Assembly (NCBI RefSeq): GCF_033958435.1
Contig: NC_134137.1
Span: 109,688,501 to 109,752,500, forward strand
Source of the DNA: Carettochelys insculpta
Taxonomy: Eukaryota; Chordata; Testudines; Carettochelyidae
Direction: 5' to 3'
Length of the DNA stretch: 64,000 bases
The notes under the pieces were generated by a model. It saw nothing but the letters and a program-made list of their open reading frames with translations. It did no database searches and was not told the origin of the DNA. Within the stretch, counting starts at the first letter, position 1; each line of letters opens with the position of its first letter. Both the position numbers and the translations under genes were made by a program. Of this stretch, positions 22,741 to 34,617 are shown piece by piece.

Positions 22741-23370
22741 TGTTGTCAATCAATCTCTTACGTAGAGACTATCTAGTTTGGCCAATGTAAAGAATAAATG
22801 GACATAAATCACACATCAGGAACAGCAACATGCACAAACCTGTAGGAGAACATTTCAATCTCCCGGGACACTCAGTAACAGATTTAAAAGTAGCAGTCCT
22901 ACAAAACAAACATTTCAAAAATCAAATGGAGAGAGAAAGCTCTGAGCTGCAATTCATTTGCAAATTTGACTCCATCAACCAAGGATTAAACAGAGACTGG
23001 GAGTGGCTGGCCCCTTATAAAGACAGCTTCTCTGCGCTGGAAGTTCATTCCTTCACATTAGAATCTGACAATGGGTCACATCCCCCGACTGATCTGACTT
23101 GTTTTTTCTCCTCTCTTGATGTATACTACTGACAATGGGCCATTTCCACCCTGACTGCACAGACCTTGTCAGCTCTGGCTCTCCCTTTTACTAGGACCCC
23201 ACTCTTCAAATACTCCTATGAAACCACCCCACCCCCCACTCATGCATCTGATGAAGTGGGTCTTTGCCCACAAAAGCGTATGCTCCAAAATATCTGTTAG
23301 TCTATAAGGTGCCACAGGATTTCTTGTTGTTCTTGAAGATACAGACTAACATGGCTACCTCTCTGATAAC
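22741..23370 (+). pseudogene. Penelope-like retroelement, GIY-YIG endonuclease end and 3' tail
   Basis: Penelope-like elements encode a reverse transcriptase with a C-terminal GIY-YIG nuclease. Here the frame 22791-23132 reads RINGHKSHIRN, then KPVGEHFNLPGHSVTDLKV, then a Glu-containing helix with ELQFICKFDSINQGLNRDW. This is the H...F...GH..DL, E..I..L, GLN pattern of the GIY-YIG second half. The GIY-YIG start is degraded (about 22750-22790) and the reverse transcriptase is absent, so the copy is 5'-truncated. The tail after the stop (23244-23370) carries GATGAAGTGGGTCTTTGCCC and GTTAGTCTATAAGGTGCCAC, found alone at several other places in this window. Confidence 0.82.
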
Positions 23371-23559
23371 GCCTTTTAGGAGATTTTTCCAATGTGTTGT
23401 GGAACATAAATGATTTGACCACGGAAATCTGGAGACTTAAGGATCAAGTTCCCAACAGACAACCTTCACCAACTCATAATACCATCAACAGCCCGTAACT
23501 TTTATGGCCTTTTTATGTGGCGGACATGAAAGTTTCTTTAAGGACTGTTTGCTGAGGGA

Positions 23560-24480
23560 CACAGTAAAACATTATTCATGATTGCTGATGACATTCACAG
23601 AGCGGCTGTGAAGAACAGAATGTTGCTTTGGGGCCCAAGAAACAAGTTCTGACTGGTAAGATCAATCACAATTCATGTTTGGGATGACAAATAATGGATG
23701 ATGAACTGGAATGCCATGCTCCCAGATCTGTGTGCTGAGCTTGCCCCAGCCCTTCAGTGCAAGGACGCCACAATGACAGCTGCCTTGACAGGGAAGAAGT
23801 GAGTGATGATCATACTCTGGAAGCTTGCAGCATGCCACATGGCTACTGGTCATTGGGAAATCATCAAGGAGTTGAAACATTTACATTGAGGCTATTGTTA
23901 TAGAAGTGCGTAGGGACATTAATTGTCTCCAGTTACATAGGACTTTCAGAAATATACAGAAAACAGTGAATGGTTCTGCAACAATCAGGCACTTGAACTG
24001 GGTGGCAGTATGCATATCCCTATTTTGACACCAACTCATGTTGCCACAGTGTATGTCAACGAAGAGAGCTACTTTTCTACGCTTATGCCAGTATAGTTAA
24101 ATCACCCCAGATGCCTCACCAGTATCAGTGTGAGCTGTTCAGGGAAGGTACATGATGCTCATCTTTAGGAACACAGAACTGTTAGAAAGCTGCAGGCAGG
24201 GATGTTGTTTTCCAACTGGCAGATTACCACCAGTGATATTAAAACACCAACAATGATTTTGGAGGACCCAGTCTACCACTTGCTTTTGTGGCTCATGAAG
24301 CCATACGCCGACTACCTCTACGGCACCAAGGTATGATTTAATATTTGACTGAGGGGGTTCAGAATGATTGCTGAATATGCTGTTGGTAGACTGCAAGGAC
24401 GTTGACTATGTTTACTCCCTTGAATGATCTCAGTGATAAAAATATCCTAATAGTTATAGCTGTTTGCTGTGTCTGGCAGA
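23560..24480 (+). pseudogene. Harb-2 transposase relic (HARBI1-like)
   Basis: Across shifting frames the plus strand keeps pieces of a HARBI1-like protein. These are ACSMPHGYWSLGNHQGV (the family's ALWKLA..YRSVG..FGV region), a GKVHDAHLFRNTELLE-like block across a frame change near 24150 (family GK.HDAR.FRN), LLLWLMKPYADYL at about 24275 (family AYPLLPWLMKPY) and RMIAEYAVGRLQGR at about 24361-24400 (family R..VENAFGRLKGR). Many stops and frameshifts are present and the catalytic residues are not all kept. It is long dead. Confidence 0.7.
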
Positions 24481-25000
24481 GTATTTGTGAGACAAAGGAC
24501 GGAAGTGGAGCGACTGCCTGCTAGCTTTGAACAGCCAGACACAAGGACTTTTACAAGAGCCCACTAGTGAGTTACAGCATTGATGGGGGTTTTGAGAGCT
24601 CTTAAACACTCATCTGCAGTAGTGTCCTCTGGGCCTAGAGCTATGGACGTTGTTATGAATTCTGCAGTGCTTACTATCTATTTATAAACAGGGCTATTTT
24701 TTTCCCCTGAAGTTATGAATGATATGGTGCTTGCTGTATTTACAAATACTGCCTTGTTTGGCTGCTGCTATGAATTTTGATGTATTTCTTGTGAACTGAA
24801 AGATAATGTTGTTCTTGAGAAATAGAACTTTACCGAGCAGGCAAAACGCAGTGGAGAAAAATCACTGTGCAGGCCCCTTTGCCATCCACAGGCAAAGCTA
24901 CACAATTTTTAAAGACAGATTAATGGAGAAAAAAATAAAATAAAGAAGGAAATAAGCACTTTTGTCTATCTGAGTGCACAAATGTAGTCCAACATGAGCA
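24480..25000. other. Interior of Harb-2, no gene seen
   Basis: Lies between the two converging gene relics. No open frame or motif recognised. Confidence 0.4.
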
Positions 25001-25029
25001 GATATACATTAACTATGTTTTACCGAAGC

Positions 25030-27790
25030 TGTGGTTTCCACAGTGCGGAGCGGTAAGGCTAGAGATGTGCCCCGCGATGTGCTACAAGATGTCAGGAGCA
25101 GCAACCATCAAGTTCTACTAGGTTTGCCAAGGGTGCAGGGTGGGATTTTCAAACATGTAGGTCAATGAATGTCTGCAGCATTCATGTTTCCTGCCTGAGA
25201 AGCCACATTATGTCCTGCTGCATTTCCCTCTCTTTTTCCAGCTCGGTCTTCTGTGCCTTTTTCCTGGCTGCCTTTTACTTATCTAGGCTGCTGGTCATAA
25301 TGTCCATCCAAGCCCTTGGAGCATGAATAGGTGCAGCACTGGCTTGCAGGATATTGCTAATGTTGTCCTCCCAACTCATTTTCTGTCTCCTCCTCATCAG
25401 GGTCAGGCATTCTGTGGGTGTGGAAAAGGCAACCCTCAAGGACACCATGTCAGCAGCTACTGACAGAAGCAGATGTACCACTGGGTTTACAGGGACAACA
25501 GAAAGAGGAATATATATTTCAGCACTCTCTTCCCTCATTCCCATGAATGCTTTTAATGATAAATACTTATTGACACATCACCTATGTAGCATCTTGGTGC
25601 AGCATCACTCTCCATCTCCAGTCATGGTGAGTACAACCTGGTGGGGTACAAGGATGGATTTTTTATTGACTGAAACTGTAAAATTTTGGACCTCATTCGT
25701 TGGGTGTTAAGTAAAGGGCTGTAACACTGATTACTGATGCTGTTTTCCACAGGCACTAGTGAGTTTGGTCAGTATCTTACTTCTGAGGATCACAAAGGCA
25801 TAAAACGCACAGATGCTATGGGCATCCTGAAGCTGCCCAAATTGCATGCCACTAGCTTGTTTACTGCAATGTTGCCAGTCCAACTTACTTACAGAGTAGT
25901 GTGAGAAAGTGTCCTATCATAGAGCAGGAAATAAGACAGCTGTCCCCAGAAATGTTCAAGAGACAGCAAATTCATGAAAGTTTCATCAAGATCTCTCAGG
26001 GGGATACAGAAGGCACCTTATGTACTCAAAGTTCTGCATGACTCCCTGTACCCAACAGAGCCCAGAACTACCACAGACCCATGGGACAAAGTGATAGGTG
26101 GCCTGGCTCTCCACCATGGAAGGGGCAGAGACAAGTGCAGAAGAGGCGGGGCTCAGAGCATTCAGACATGGGGTCTGTCCCATGCTCTCTCTTAGAGCCA
26201 CGTGTGGAACGGCACTACAATGTTACTGTGGTGTTTCATAGAGTCCAGAAGCTCCAGTTGCCACCTCTGCTATTTTGGCAGTGGTTGGAGCTCTGGGTCC
26301 CTTTTAGAGGTGGGGCCCCCAGGCAACTGCCCCCTTTGCACTCCCCTCCCTATCAGTGGGCCTGCCCGCACTCTGCCTAAACCAAGAAGAAAATGAAAAG
26401 CATATGCCAACTCTACTGCTTCTCATCACAGTAAAACAATGAAAAGTCAGTATCTTTGTCTTATTAACTTAGGGATGAGCTGGATGCCATTAGATCATTG
26501 TAAGGGAAAATGGATTCACACACTTCCTGAGTTCCTTTCCCTTTCACTGGGCTCATACACCCTTGCCTGGAAGGACTGGATGACAGTGGACAAGTCTCAG
26601 GCAGGTCATGGCTCATGGCATGGCTAGAATCCCTACCAATACCCCCTCCCTGCTGTTCATGTCAGAGGTATCTCCGTGGGCTCCTCCAAGGTATTTACAA
26701 TGGTCTGCAGCGTGCTGGTGGGTCTCTACCAAGTATGGTCTGTATTTGGCCTTTGTATGTTGTAGGCTACGTCTACACGTGCACCCAACTTCGAAATAGC
26801 TTATTTCGATGTTGCGACATCGAAATAGGCTATTTCGATGAATAACGTCTACACGTCCTCCAGGGCTGGCAACGTCGATGTTCAACTTCGACGTTGCTCA
26901 GCCCAACATCGAAATAGGCACAGCGAGGGAACGTCTACACGCCAAAGTAGCACACATCGAAATAAGGGAGCCAGGCACAGCTGCAGACAGGGTCACGGGG
27001 CGGACTCAACAGCAAGTCGCTCCCTTAAAGGGCCCCTCCCAGACACACTTTCATTAAACAGTGCAAGATACACAGAGCCAACAACTAGTTGCAGACCCTG
27101 TATATGCAGCACGGACCCCCAGCTGCAGCAGCAGCAGCCAGAAGCCCTGGGCTAAGGGCTGCTGCCCACGGTGACCACAGAGCCCCGCAAGGGCTGGAGA
27201 GAGAGTATCTCTCAACCCCCCAGCTGATGGCCGCCATGGAGGACCCCGCTATTTCAATGTTGCGGGACGCGGATCGTCTACACGTCCCTACTTCGATGTT
27301 GAATGTCGAAGTAGGGCGCTATTCCCATCCCCTCATGGGGTTAGCGACTTCGACGTCTCGCCGCCTAACGTCGATTTCAACTTCGAAATAGCGCCCAACA
27401 CGTGTAGACGTGACGGGCGCTATTTCGAAGTTACTGCCGCTACTTCGAAGTAGCGTGCACGTGTAGACGCAGCTGTAGAGAAGTACCGGGCCTATTGTTG
27501 CCCTTCCTCACCTTCTGGTATCTCTGGCAAAGTTCCTTTGGTTTTATGTGGCACTGCTGATGATCTCTGCCATACCCCTTTGCAATCTTTCTAGCAAATG
27601 TCCATGTTTCTGTGACTCATCCACAGTTTTGCCTGCACAGCCTCTTCTCCCCACTGGCCTCCAATTTACTCCAGGTAAGAGCAAGAGCATGAAGCTGGCA
27701 CAGTCATGGGTCAGTTGTACACAGCAAGGGAGAGCTGCTATGTGTGCTAACCAAGGTGACCACTCTGGAAAAGGCCTTTCAAAAACACAA
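25030..27790 (-). pseudogene. Harb-2 Myb/SANT-like gene relic
   Basis: On the minus strand, 27600-27475 plus the continuation below 26765 reads ARKIAKGYGRDHQQCH, then KPKELCQRYQKVRKGNNRPG. This matches the SANT-like pattern F.KIA.GM..RGH...QCR.K.KELRQ.YQK.R..N..SG of Harbinger Myb-like proteins. The downstream exon-like part at 25544-25130 has RRRQKMSWEDNISNILQAS and a Lys/Glu-rich helix, like the C-terminal helical tail of such proteins. Stops and frameshifts occur throughout. The 710-bp element is inserted within the SANT-coding part. Confidence 0.65.
26765..27474 (-). mobile_element. 710-bp non-autonomous Harb-1 derivative, copy 1
   Basis: Ends GGCTACGTCTACACGTGC and GTGTAGACGCAGCT are inverted copies. 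GTA flanks both sides (26762-26764 and 27475-27477) if the last base is taken as a C-to-T change. The left 300 bp match the complement of the Harb-1 right end. The right 230 bp match the complement of the Harb-1B left end (12199-12430). Both genes are deleted. Short open frames are leftovers. It interrupts the Harb-2 Myb relic. Confidence 0.9.
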
Positions 27791-27963
27791 AGGATGGTGG
27801 CTTCCCGTCTGTGAGTCCTGGGCAGTGAAATTTAAATATTGTGACTAGAGTGCTCACCATTGCATAGAATGATGCATTTCTGCAAAGGGTGTGAGGGCTG
27901 TTAGGGTTGACACAGGTCATGCAGTATCTATACTTTCACTGCAGGTCAAGCAAGACCCTATGC

Positions 27964-28467
27964 CAGGGGTTGGCAACCAAAATAGCAAGAAGCACCTTTT
28001 TTTTTCCAATCCAGTAAAAAACTCAGTAATTCAAGAACTGCAATGCATGTGAATCTCAGAGGAGCCTTAATAAATAACATTAAACCACACTTTTGTAATC
28101 TCTATTGTAAGAGCAGCACACATACAATGATTTGTAATGTGATACATGTTTACCGCAGGACGTTCACAAACATTTTACATATTTCCTCTCACTTTCCATG
28201 TGTGTTTGTGCCACTTTCTTCCTGACTTTTATTCCCAAACCTCTCTCTCTGGAGGACACTAAAGGGAGTAATACAATGTTTTGAGCTCACACATCATTTG
28301 GTATGTATATATTAGTTGTACATTTTTTCACTTGTACATGTTCATTGTTCATCAAAAATAATCAGGAGGGTTTTGGTTTTTTTACTTTGAAATTACAGCA
28401 TCAGGAGCTACAAAGAAGTCCTTAAAGAGCCACATGCAGCTCCGGAGTCACAGTTTGCAGACTCCCG
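27964..28467. mobile_element. hAT-type MITE, 504 bp
   Basis: Left end CAGGGGTTGGCAACC and right end GTTTGCAGACTCCCG are diverged inverted copies of a common hAT terminus. Flanks CCCTATGC (27956-27963) and CCTTATGC (28468-28475) are an 8-bp duplication with one change. Non-coding, AT-rich interior. Confidence 0.82.
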
Positions 28468-28516
28468 CCTTATGCCATTCTAGGAGGTGGTTTAAGCAAG
28501 TAGCCGTAACAGAGTA

Positions 28517-28842
28517 CAGGTTGAACTTCTCTAGTCAGTACCCTCAGGACCTGACCGGTGCCAAATGAGACAATTTTCCAGACTGTGGGAGGTCAACATT
28601 GTCTGCCAGCATTACCAACACTTCCATTGCTTACTGGGCTCTTAGAAGATGTTTGGGGTAAATTAGGGCTAAATAACTGCACAGAACAGCTGAGAGACAA
28701 GACTGGTGACTGTAAACAAACTTTATGGGACCACAGAAAACTTGGCGGCACCAATGATAAATGGTCATCTGGCTAACTAAAATCATGTTGGATTACAGAT
28801 GTTGCTGGATGAGAGAGTACCAGACTAGAGAGGTTCAACTTG
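28517..28842. mobile_element. Tc1/mariner-type MITE, 326 bp, copy 1
   Basis: Ends CAGGTTGAACTTCTCTAGTC and GACTAGAGAGGTTCAACTTG are inverted copies and TA flanks both sides (28515-28516 and 28843-28844). Same family as 56460-56786. Non-coding. Confidence 0.85.
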
Positions 28843-29970
28843 TACTTACCTCAGTCAAAGGCAAATCTGTGTAGAAACATACATAAATAGGTCTATATAT
28901 AGTCTCCAATCAACAGTAACTAGAGTTCACCCCTCTATGGGATACCTTATTCTTACCTGGTCCATGGAATGTTCACATTGTTATTCCCAATTAAAGATGT
29001 TAAAGAAAAAAAGAAAAATCAAACTAATTGCAAAAAAGAATAATAAGTATTAACATATGCATAAAGACTTTTACAAAGAAAAATTGTTGTTTGTGAGACT
29101 TGACAGATGTGGTTAGTCAAACTAATATTTAACCTAAATCTCAGAGGATTTGAAGTAAAAATAGAGAAGCAGCAGGAAAAAAAAATTTGGCAAAACATTT
29201 CTACACAGACGGTGGCAAACTTGCATAATACTTTCCTATGAAAAGAAGTAAAAGAAAATGGCATGTATACCATTAAACAAGACCTGCCACTGGCTGGTAA
29301 TTAAAGTGAAATACTTTTACTGTTTATTGGAAAGGACAGGCACAAATCCAGTTTCGTGTACATTCATCAGCTACTGGGTATTCTCTGTCACTACACATCA
29401 GAGATTAAATATGGATCCAGACACCACGCGGAGTACAATACATTTCAATTTTTTTCTATGGTACTTGTTCTCATCACATATCTAAATGCTCTTTGGCCCC
29501 CATGGATGGCTCTGTGCCTCCAATACACCTTGGAGGACCTTCAAGGACCTTATACAGGGAACTTTTGAGAGGAGTTCTGGTGAGTTTATTTTCCCCTTCA
29601 AGGTCTCTTCCCAAGTGAGCTTTTCCAAGGGAGGAGATAATGTGAGCCACATTTCACAGCCTTGCTGCTTTTTTGTTTTAAACCTTCATTTTTAAAAGGG
29701 TTAAAATTGAAAATAAATGAAATTAGGCAAATCCTCTTTATCATGGTTATAAAATGGGGAGGTGAGGGGAGTTAACGCTGTTTTGGTAGCACAGTGCAGG
29801 ATGACTCAAGGTAGATAAAGTGCTGGTAGAGTGGAAGCGAAACAGAACTTCTGACTGCTTCTAAAAGCAGCAGCATGCTCCTCTGCTTTTATGATTCTGA
29901 CCACAACATAAACAGCAGGGGGTTGGAGGACTGGCTCTGTTCCCAAAATGACCAACTATCCCAATTTTTT
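28843..29970. other. Anonymous intron
   Basis: AT-rich sequence with short spurious frames. No gene or repeat recognised. Confidence 0.5.
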
Positions 29971-29977
29971 TCAAATC

Positions 29978-30165
29978 CGGGTTTCCTTTCGAAGGAACCC
30001 CATCTACACAGCTAGCTTGCAATTCGAAAGCAGCACTTTCGATGCCCCAGGTGGCTGTCATTATGCAAAGGTGATGAATATTCATAGCAGTGCCTCATTA
30101 GCATTTTCAATCCACTTCATTTACATGCTCCTTCTGAAAGGGAGGGGCACTTGTAGACGTATATG
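29978..30165. mobile_element. Fragment of a TTCGAAAGG-type foldback MITE
   Basis: Contains CTTTCGAAGGAACCCCATCT, TTCGAAAGC, GCCTCATTAGCATTTTC and a closing CTTGTAGACGTAT. This matches the right half of elements such as 40308-40774, without a proper left end. Confidence 0.5.
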
Positions 30166-30169
30166 CTAT

Positions 30170-31093
30170 GTATTTTTAGGCTCATCTGGTAATGTTGCAA
30201 GATGTGTCACCCAATCTGAACATCACACCAAAGCCTCACCACCATTGTGAATGCATGAGACATTATTGTTTCTGGATTATGTTTTTATACTTTCAAGTAA
30301 TTCCATTTGTTACAGTTAGTTTGAGAAAGTAGATGCATTAGGACATCTTACACATATACCAGTTGCATTTTGTAACCCAAAGGATCCCAAAGCACGTTAT
30401 AAATCTGCTAGATTGCAAAACCTTTGTGGTAGGGACTAGTTCTGATCCACACTGTTGGCACTCACATAAGCAATACGACAAAGGAGTTAACTCATTCAGT
30501 AAAGAAATGGCATAATCTCTGTGATGGAACATGGCAACTCTTCAAATTGTTCAAAAGGTGTTATAAAGGTTTGGAAGAGAACTATACTAAAACTTTACAT
30601 TGAAGCTGCTGGGGAGATACTTGATAGAATTGCCATGACACGAGCAATCCTTCATGCGAAGGAGGCACAATGCCACAGAACTGTGAAAATCTTGGCTTAT
30701 ATCTTATCTAAATGATTGTATTCTGCCATGACATAATGCCTTTAAACCTGGTGGGGCAATAATCTTTCAGAGAGAAGAGTGCAAACTTCCAAACTGTCAT
30801 GACGCAACCTTACTGTTTTGATTGAGAAGTCACTCAAAATATTGACTCAGCCCAGCCCCATGTACAGGAACAGAAATTAAAACCTTGACATTTAAAAAAA
30901 CAACTTTGTACTATTTTCCCATTCCAAAAGCGTTATAGTACTTTCTATACCAATGGCTAAGGGTCTCCTGCTCTACGCTCTGCCTGATATTAACTATGTT
31001 TTTTTTTTAAGTGCAGTTAAAGTTCCCATATGAGTTACATCCCACTGGTTCCCCAGGTTGTTTTGCATTAGTTTTCTTCCCCTTTTTAGACTG
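30170..31093. other. Anonymous intron with an old SINE-like piece
   Basis: Around 30370-30440 the words GGATCCCAAAGCACGTTATAA resemble an old amniote SINE or LINE tail. Nothing else is recognised. Confidence 0.4.
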
Positions 31094-31096
31094 TAT

Positions 31097-31392
31097 GGGT
31101 TTGTCTACACTTGCCCCCAACTTCGAAGGGGGCATGTTAATCAGGGTGATGGGAGACTGCTCAGGAAACATTGCAGTGAATATGCAGCACTTCTTTAGGC
31201 TTACTCTCCCCAGTAGCAACTTTGAGTGTCAAACTTCAAGTGCCAGGATGCATGTTTGAAACTTTGAAGTTGCCATGGAGGACAATTAGCCTAATGAATT
31301 GCTACATATTCACCACAGCACTTCATTAGTAATCTCCCATTGCTCTGATTAACTTGCCCCCTTTGAAGTTGGGGGCAAATGTAGACCCAGCC
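31097..31392. mobile_element. Foldback MITE, TTCGAAGGGGG type, 296 bp
   Basis: Ends GGGTTTGTCTACACTTGCCC and AAATGTAGACCCAGCC are inverted copies with TAT on both sides (31094-31096 and 31393-31395). The halves mirror each other around about 31240, with ACTTCGAAGGGGGCATG repeated inverted. Non-coding. Confidence 0.83.
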
Positions 31393-31395
31393 TAT

Positions 31396-34324
31396 ATGTG
31401 ATGTCTCTTGCTTAAAGCAAGCTGTACAGCAAACAGTTATTATATAACTTTGGCTTAAACTTTTTCTCTAGCAAGCACTTTCATGCAGGGATGGGCTGTT
31501 TTTGTTTAGGGCAGCACTTTTTGTTTATTTTCTCCATTATTTCTCATTAGTGTTGATGGTCTTAATGTGTGCTTATTTTCTCTTTCAGCCTGGGCATTCC
31601 TAGTGAGTATTGTTTTTCCTAATTGCTGTATTTAGTCTTTAGAAGTTATTGGAGTCCTTGGTTAGCACTGTGTAATCTCCGGAAGCAGAAGTGTCATTGC
31701 AGATTACAGACCTGGACCCTCAATTCAGACTTCTTATAGGGATTTCATACTGACTGTACAAAAATCCATTTGCTAGCTTGGACTTTACAGAGTGCAACCC
31801 TTCTGAAAATTGCTGTGCTATAGCTAAGGCATCAGGAAGGTCACAAGGTGGAAGGGACGCAGAGTCCCAGAGCATGAAAGGCTTGATGAGTTCCTGGTGT
31901 CTTCCCAAATCTCAGCACTTGGAGCTAGAGGTTGACTTTCAGCTCCGGCCTACAGTGAGTGAGAGAACTGACAAGCCACAAAACCCAGATTAGGAATCAA
32001 TTCTCAGAACAGAGCCAGCCCTAGGTAATGTACTGAGAGCTCTGGGGGAACACACTAAGCATTAGTTCCTACTACGCCATATTGTAGGATTCAGGGTCAT
32101 ATCAACCAAGCAATTATATCCCACCTGTCCCATGGAGTTTCTATGGAATACTGAATTTATCCTGGGATGAAAGCCTATGTTGATTCTTAAAATCACTTTG
32201 GCCTCATGGGAGGTGTAATATTAAGGATATATTGATATGGGTGCTTGTTCTGAGAAGTGGTAGCAACGAGGAAAAACACTTTTAAAGAGAGGAAATGTAA
32301 GGGCATTTGTGACAGAGATGCAAAAGCACATTTATTTCAGATATCTAACACTTAATTAAGGTCCCGATGGGGAATCCTCTAAATGGGGTAGGACTGAAAA
32401 GAGAAAATGCTCAAAAATCTTTCCTATGGTCGGTAAAATGCTTGAGTCTGTAGCCATTTGAAGTCTAGCGGTTGATGGGCAAGAACTTTCCTCAGGAATT
32501 CCAAGATGTATTTCACCCTTCTAGCCACAAGTTTTCATAACAGTAGTTTAAATCTGGGCTACAACCTGGAATATGCCTTATGTGTGGAATATATTTGCAA
32601 TCTAAAAATATGCCAATTCAAACTTCTTTTCTTTTTAGCAAGAGCCTTTATCATACCAAGCAGCTGACTTTGTCCTCTCTGAGTCTGAGTAGCAGATCAG
32701 TAGGTGACAGAATGCACTCCTGCACTCCGGCCAAAGACTTTGCGGGGCCCAAGGTGGAATGCTGATAGCAGGTCCTGACCGGTGGGTGAGGCCCAAGGCA
32801 CTATACTGGTAGCAGAGCCCAGTCAGTGGGACCGCAGGGCCCTGAAGACATGCAGCCCAAGGCAGCCACCTCACTCACCTTGTCCTAAGGCTGGGCCTGA
32901 ACAGGGCTTTATGTACTTTACTTAAACCACTGCCATCTCTAATCTACGTACAACACTGAAGTACTTCAGTAATACAGTCTAATAGGCAATCTAGAAGACT
33001 GTATATCATCTCTCTTGTGCATTAAATTTAATATGTAACAGCAATAGTAATAAATATTTCCAAGAAGTCACAAAGAAATATGCTCCCCAACAAGAATCTC
33101 CTTTTTTGATCACTTTAGTCCTTCCAAAAATTAAAAGGCCAATTTTATCTTTGAGTTATGCCTATGCAATCTCATTATCTTGCCATGATGTAAGGTCCAT
33201 GATCAACTCCAAAGTAGTGGATTTGTGCTTATGTGGCTGAAGGGAAAAATTTGACTCAAAAGCTGGACATGTAATGCAAAGAACCAAAATGTAAAGTTTT
33301 TGTCAAATTGCAGTTTTTCAGTGCACAGACCACACAACCCGTCTCCCTAGGAATATTTTTCCACCCTTCTATAATAATATGAAGCATGAAGAACACATAA
33401 AAGAATGCGTCCTCACGTCCCCAGCAGCAGATTGGCAGCCGACCTGGAAAAATAAATGTTTGGCTAATTCTGACACTATTTCTGGTCATGTTTCCAGTGT
33501 AAAAGGGAGAGTAATAGGATGCAAAACATTATAAATTTGAATGTGGAAAAGTTTTAAAACTTTTAAAAAGGAAAATTTATTAATGTATTTTGTTTTAAAG
33601 GTTTTTGTTTATTGCACTGTGTTTTAAAGAAAGACATTTATATCCAAGAATACTTGTTTGTCCTGACCTCACAATTTCAAAAATCCAAGAAAGGTTAGAT
33701 TATAAAGTTTGTTATTGAAGAAGTTATATACTTTTCCATCTATTTTTATCACTGGTTCTGCTCATACATAGCAATCCTTCCTATGTGCTCAAACATGAAA
33801 AATCAGTGATCACGTCTTGCTTCATCTCTTGGCTTGGGGAATATATGATCTTATAATGCAAATATTTGTGCCAATGACTAGAAACTGGATCAGCTCTGCC
33901 AGCTGAGAAATTATCAGTGTTGTTATTAAGCCCCTATGGCACCACACACATTGCTGAAGTCAACAAAATAAAGGCAATCTTGTCTGAATAGCTTACAGTT
34001 TAAAGGACAGAAATGATGACCTGCAGTAAGGAAGTCTAAGGAAAGAGAATTTACTCGGAATTTGTTGTAAATATTTGGTTAATAAATTAAAAATGCATTT
34101 TTCTTTCTGTGGCTTTGTGGAGTTTTCAGAATGCCTCGGAAAGACAAGGAGGTGGTAACTTGGCTGGCTACAATTTGGAAGGCATTATGTTAATAAGGGA
34201 CAGTATAGAAAAAAGCCAGACATCAGAAAAGAGATGAATGGGACATTGAAGTTAGCATCTGAAGGACAGTGGAGGGAAGAAGAAAGAATGAAGTATCATC
34301 AAAACAAACCACTGTTTGAAATTC
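31396..34324. other. Anonymous intron
   Basis: No exon or well-defined repeat found, including on the minus strand around 33256-33489, where a frame is open but not recognisable. Confidence 0.5.
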
Positions 34325-34327
34325 TTT

Positions 34328-34614
34328 GGGTGTATCTACACCAGGATCCTACTTCAAAGTTAACTTCAAGGTGAGGGTTTACTTCAAAGTAGCTTGAGGA
34401 GCAGCTGCACACACTTTCCCTTACTTCGAAGTTAAGTTCGAAGGGAGCCCAACTTCGAAGCACTTACTCCATTCCCGGGAATGAAGTAGCATCCTACTTC
34501 GAAGCTTAATTTCAAAGTAGGGCATGTGTAGACACTCAAGTTGGACGTCTGTTACTTCAAAGTTGTACTTCAAAGTAAGCAACTTCGAAGTTATTTTGTA
34601 GTGTAGACACAGCC
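34328..34614. mobile_element. Foldback-type MITE, ACTTCGAAGT type, 287 bp
   Basis: Ends GGGTGTATCTACACC and GTGTAGACACAGCC with TTT on both sides (34325-34327 and 34615-34617), context CTTTG. The interior is filled with ACTTCGAAGTT-like palindromes. Non-coding. Confidence 0.82.
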
Positions 34615-34617
34615 TTT

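Larger units (their letters stand above)
23400..28000. mobile_element. Harb-2, old second PIF/Harbinger lineage (limits approximate)
   Basis: A degraded transposase on the plus strand (left) and a degraded Myb-like gene on the minus strand (right) face each other. That is the same convergent layout as Harb-1, flipped. The protein sequences differ from Harb-1. I could not find terminal repeats, so the ends are guesses. A 710-bp Harb-1 derivative (26765-27474) interrupts it. Confidence 0.65.

Noticed and set aside
26838..27391. Plus-strand open frames of 100-105 codons, repeated at 37390-37943
   Set aside because: They lie in the two near-identical 710-bp Harb-1 derivatives and are antisense or deletion leftovers, not a conserved small protein.
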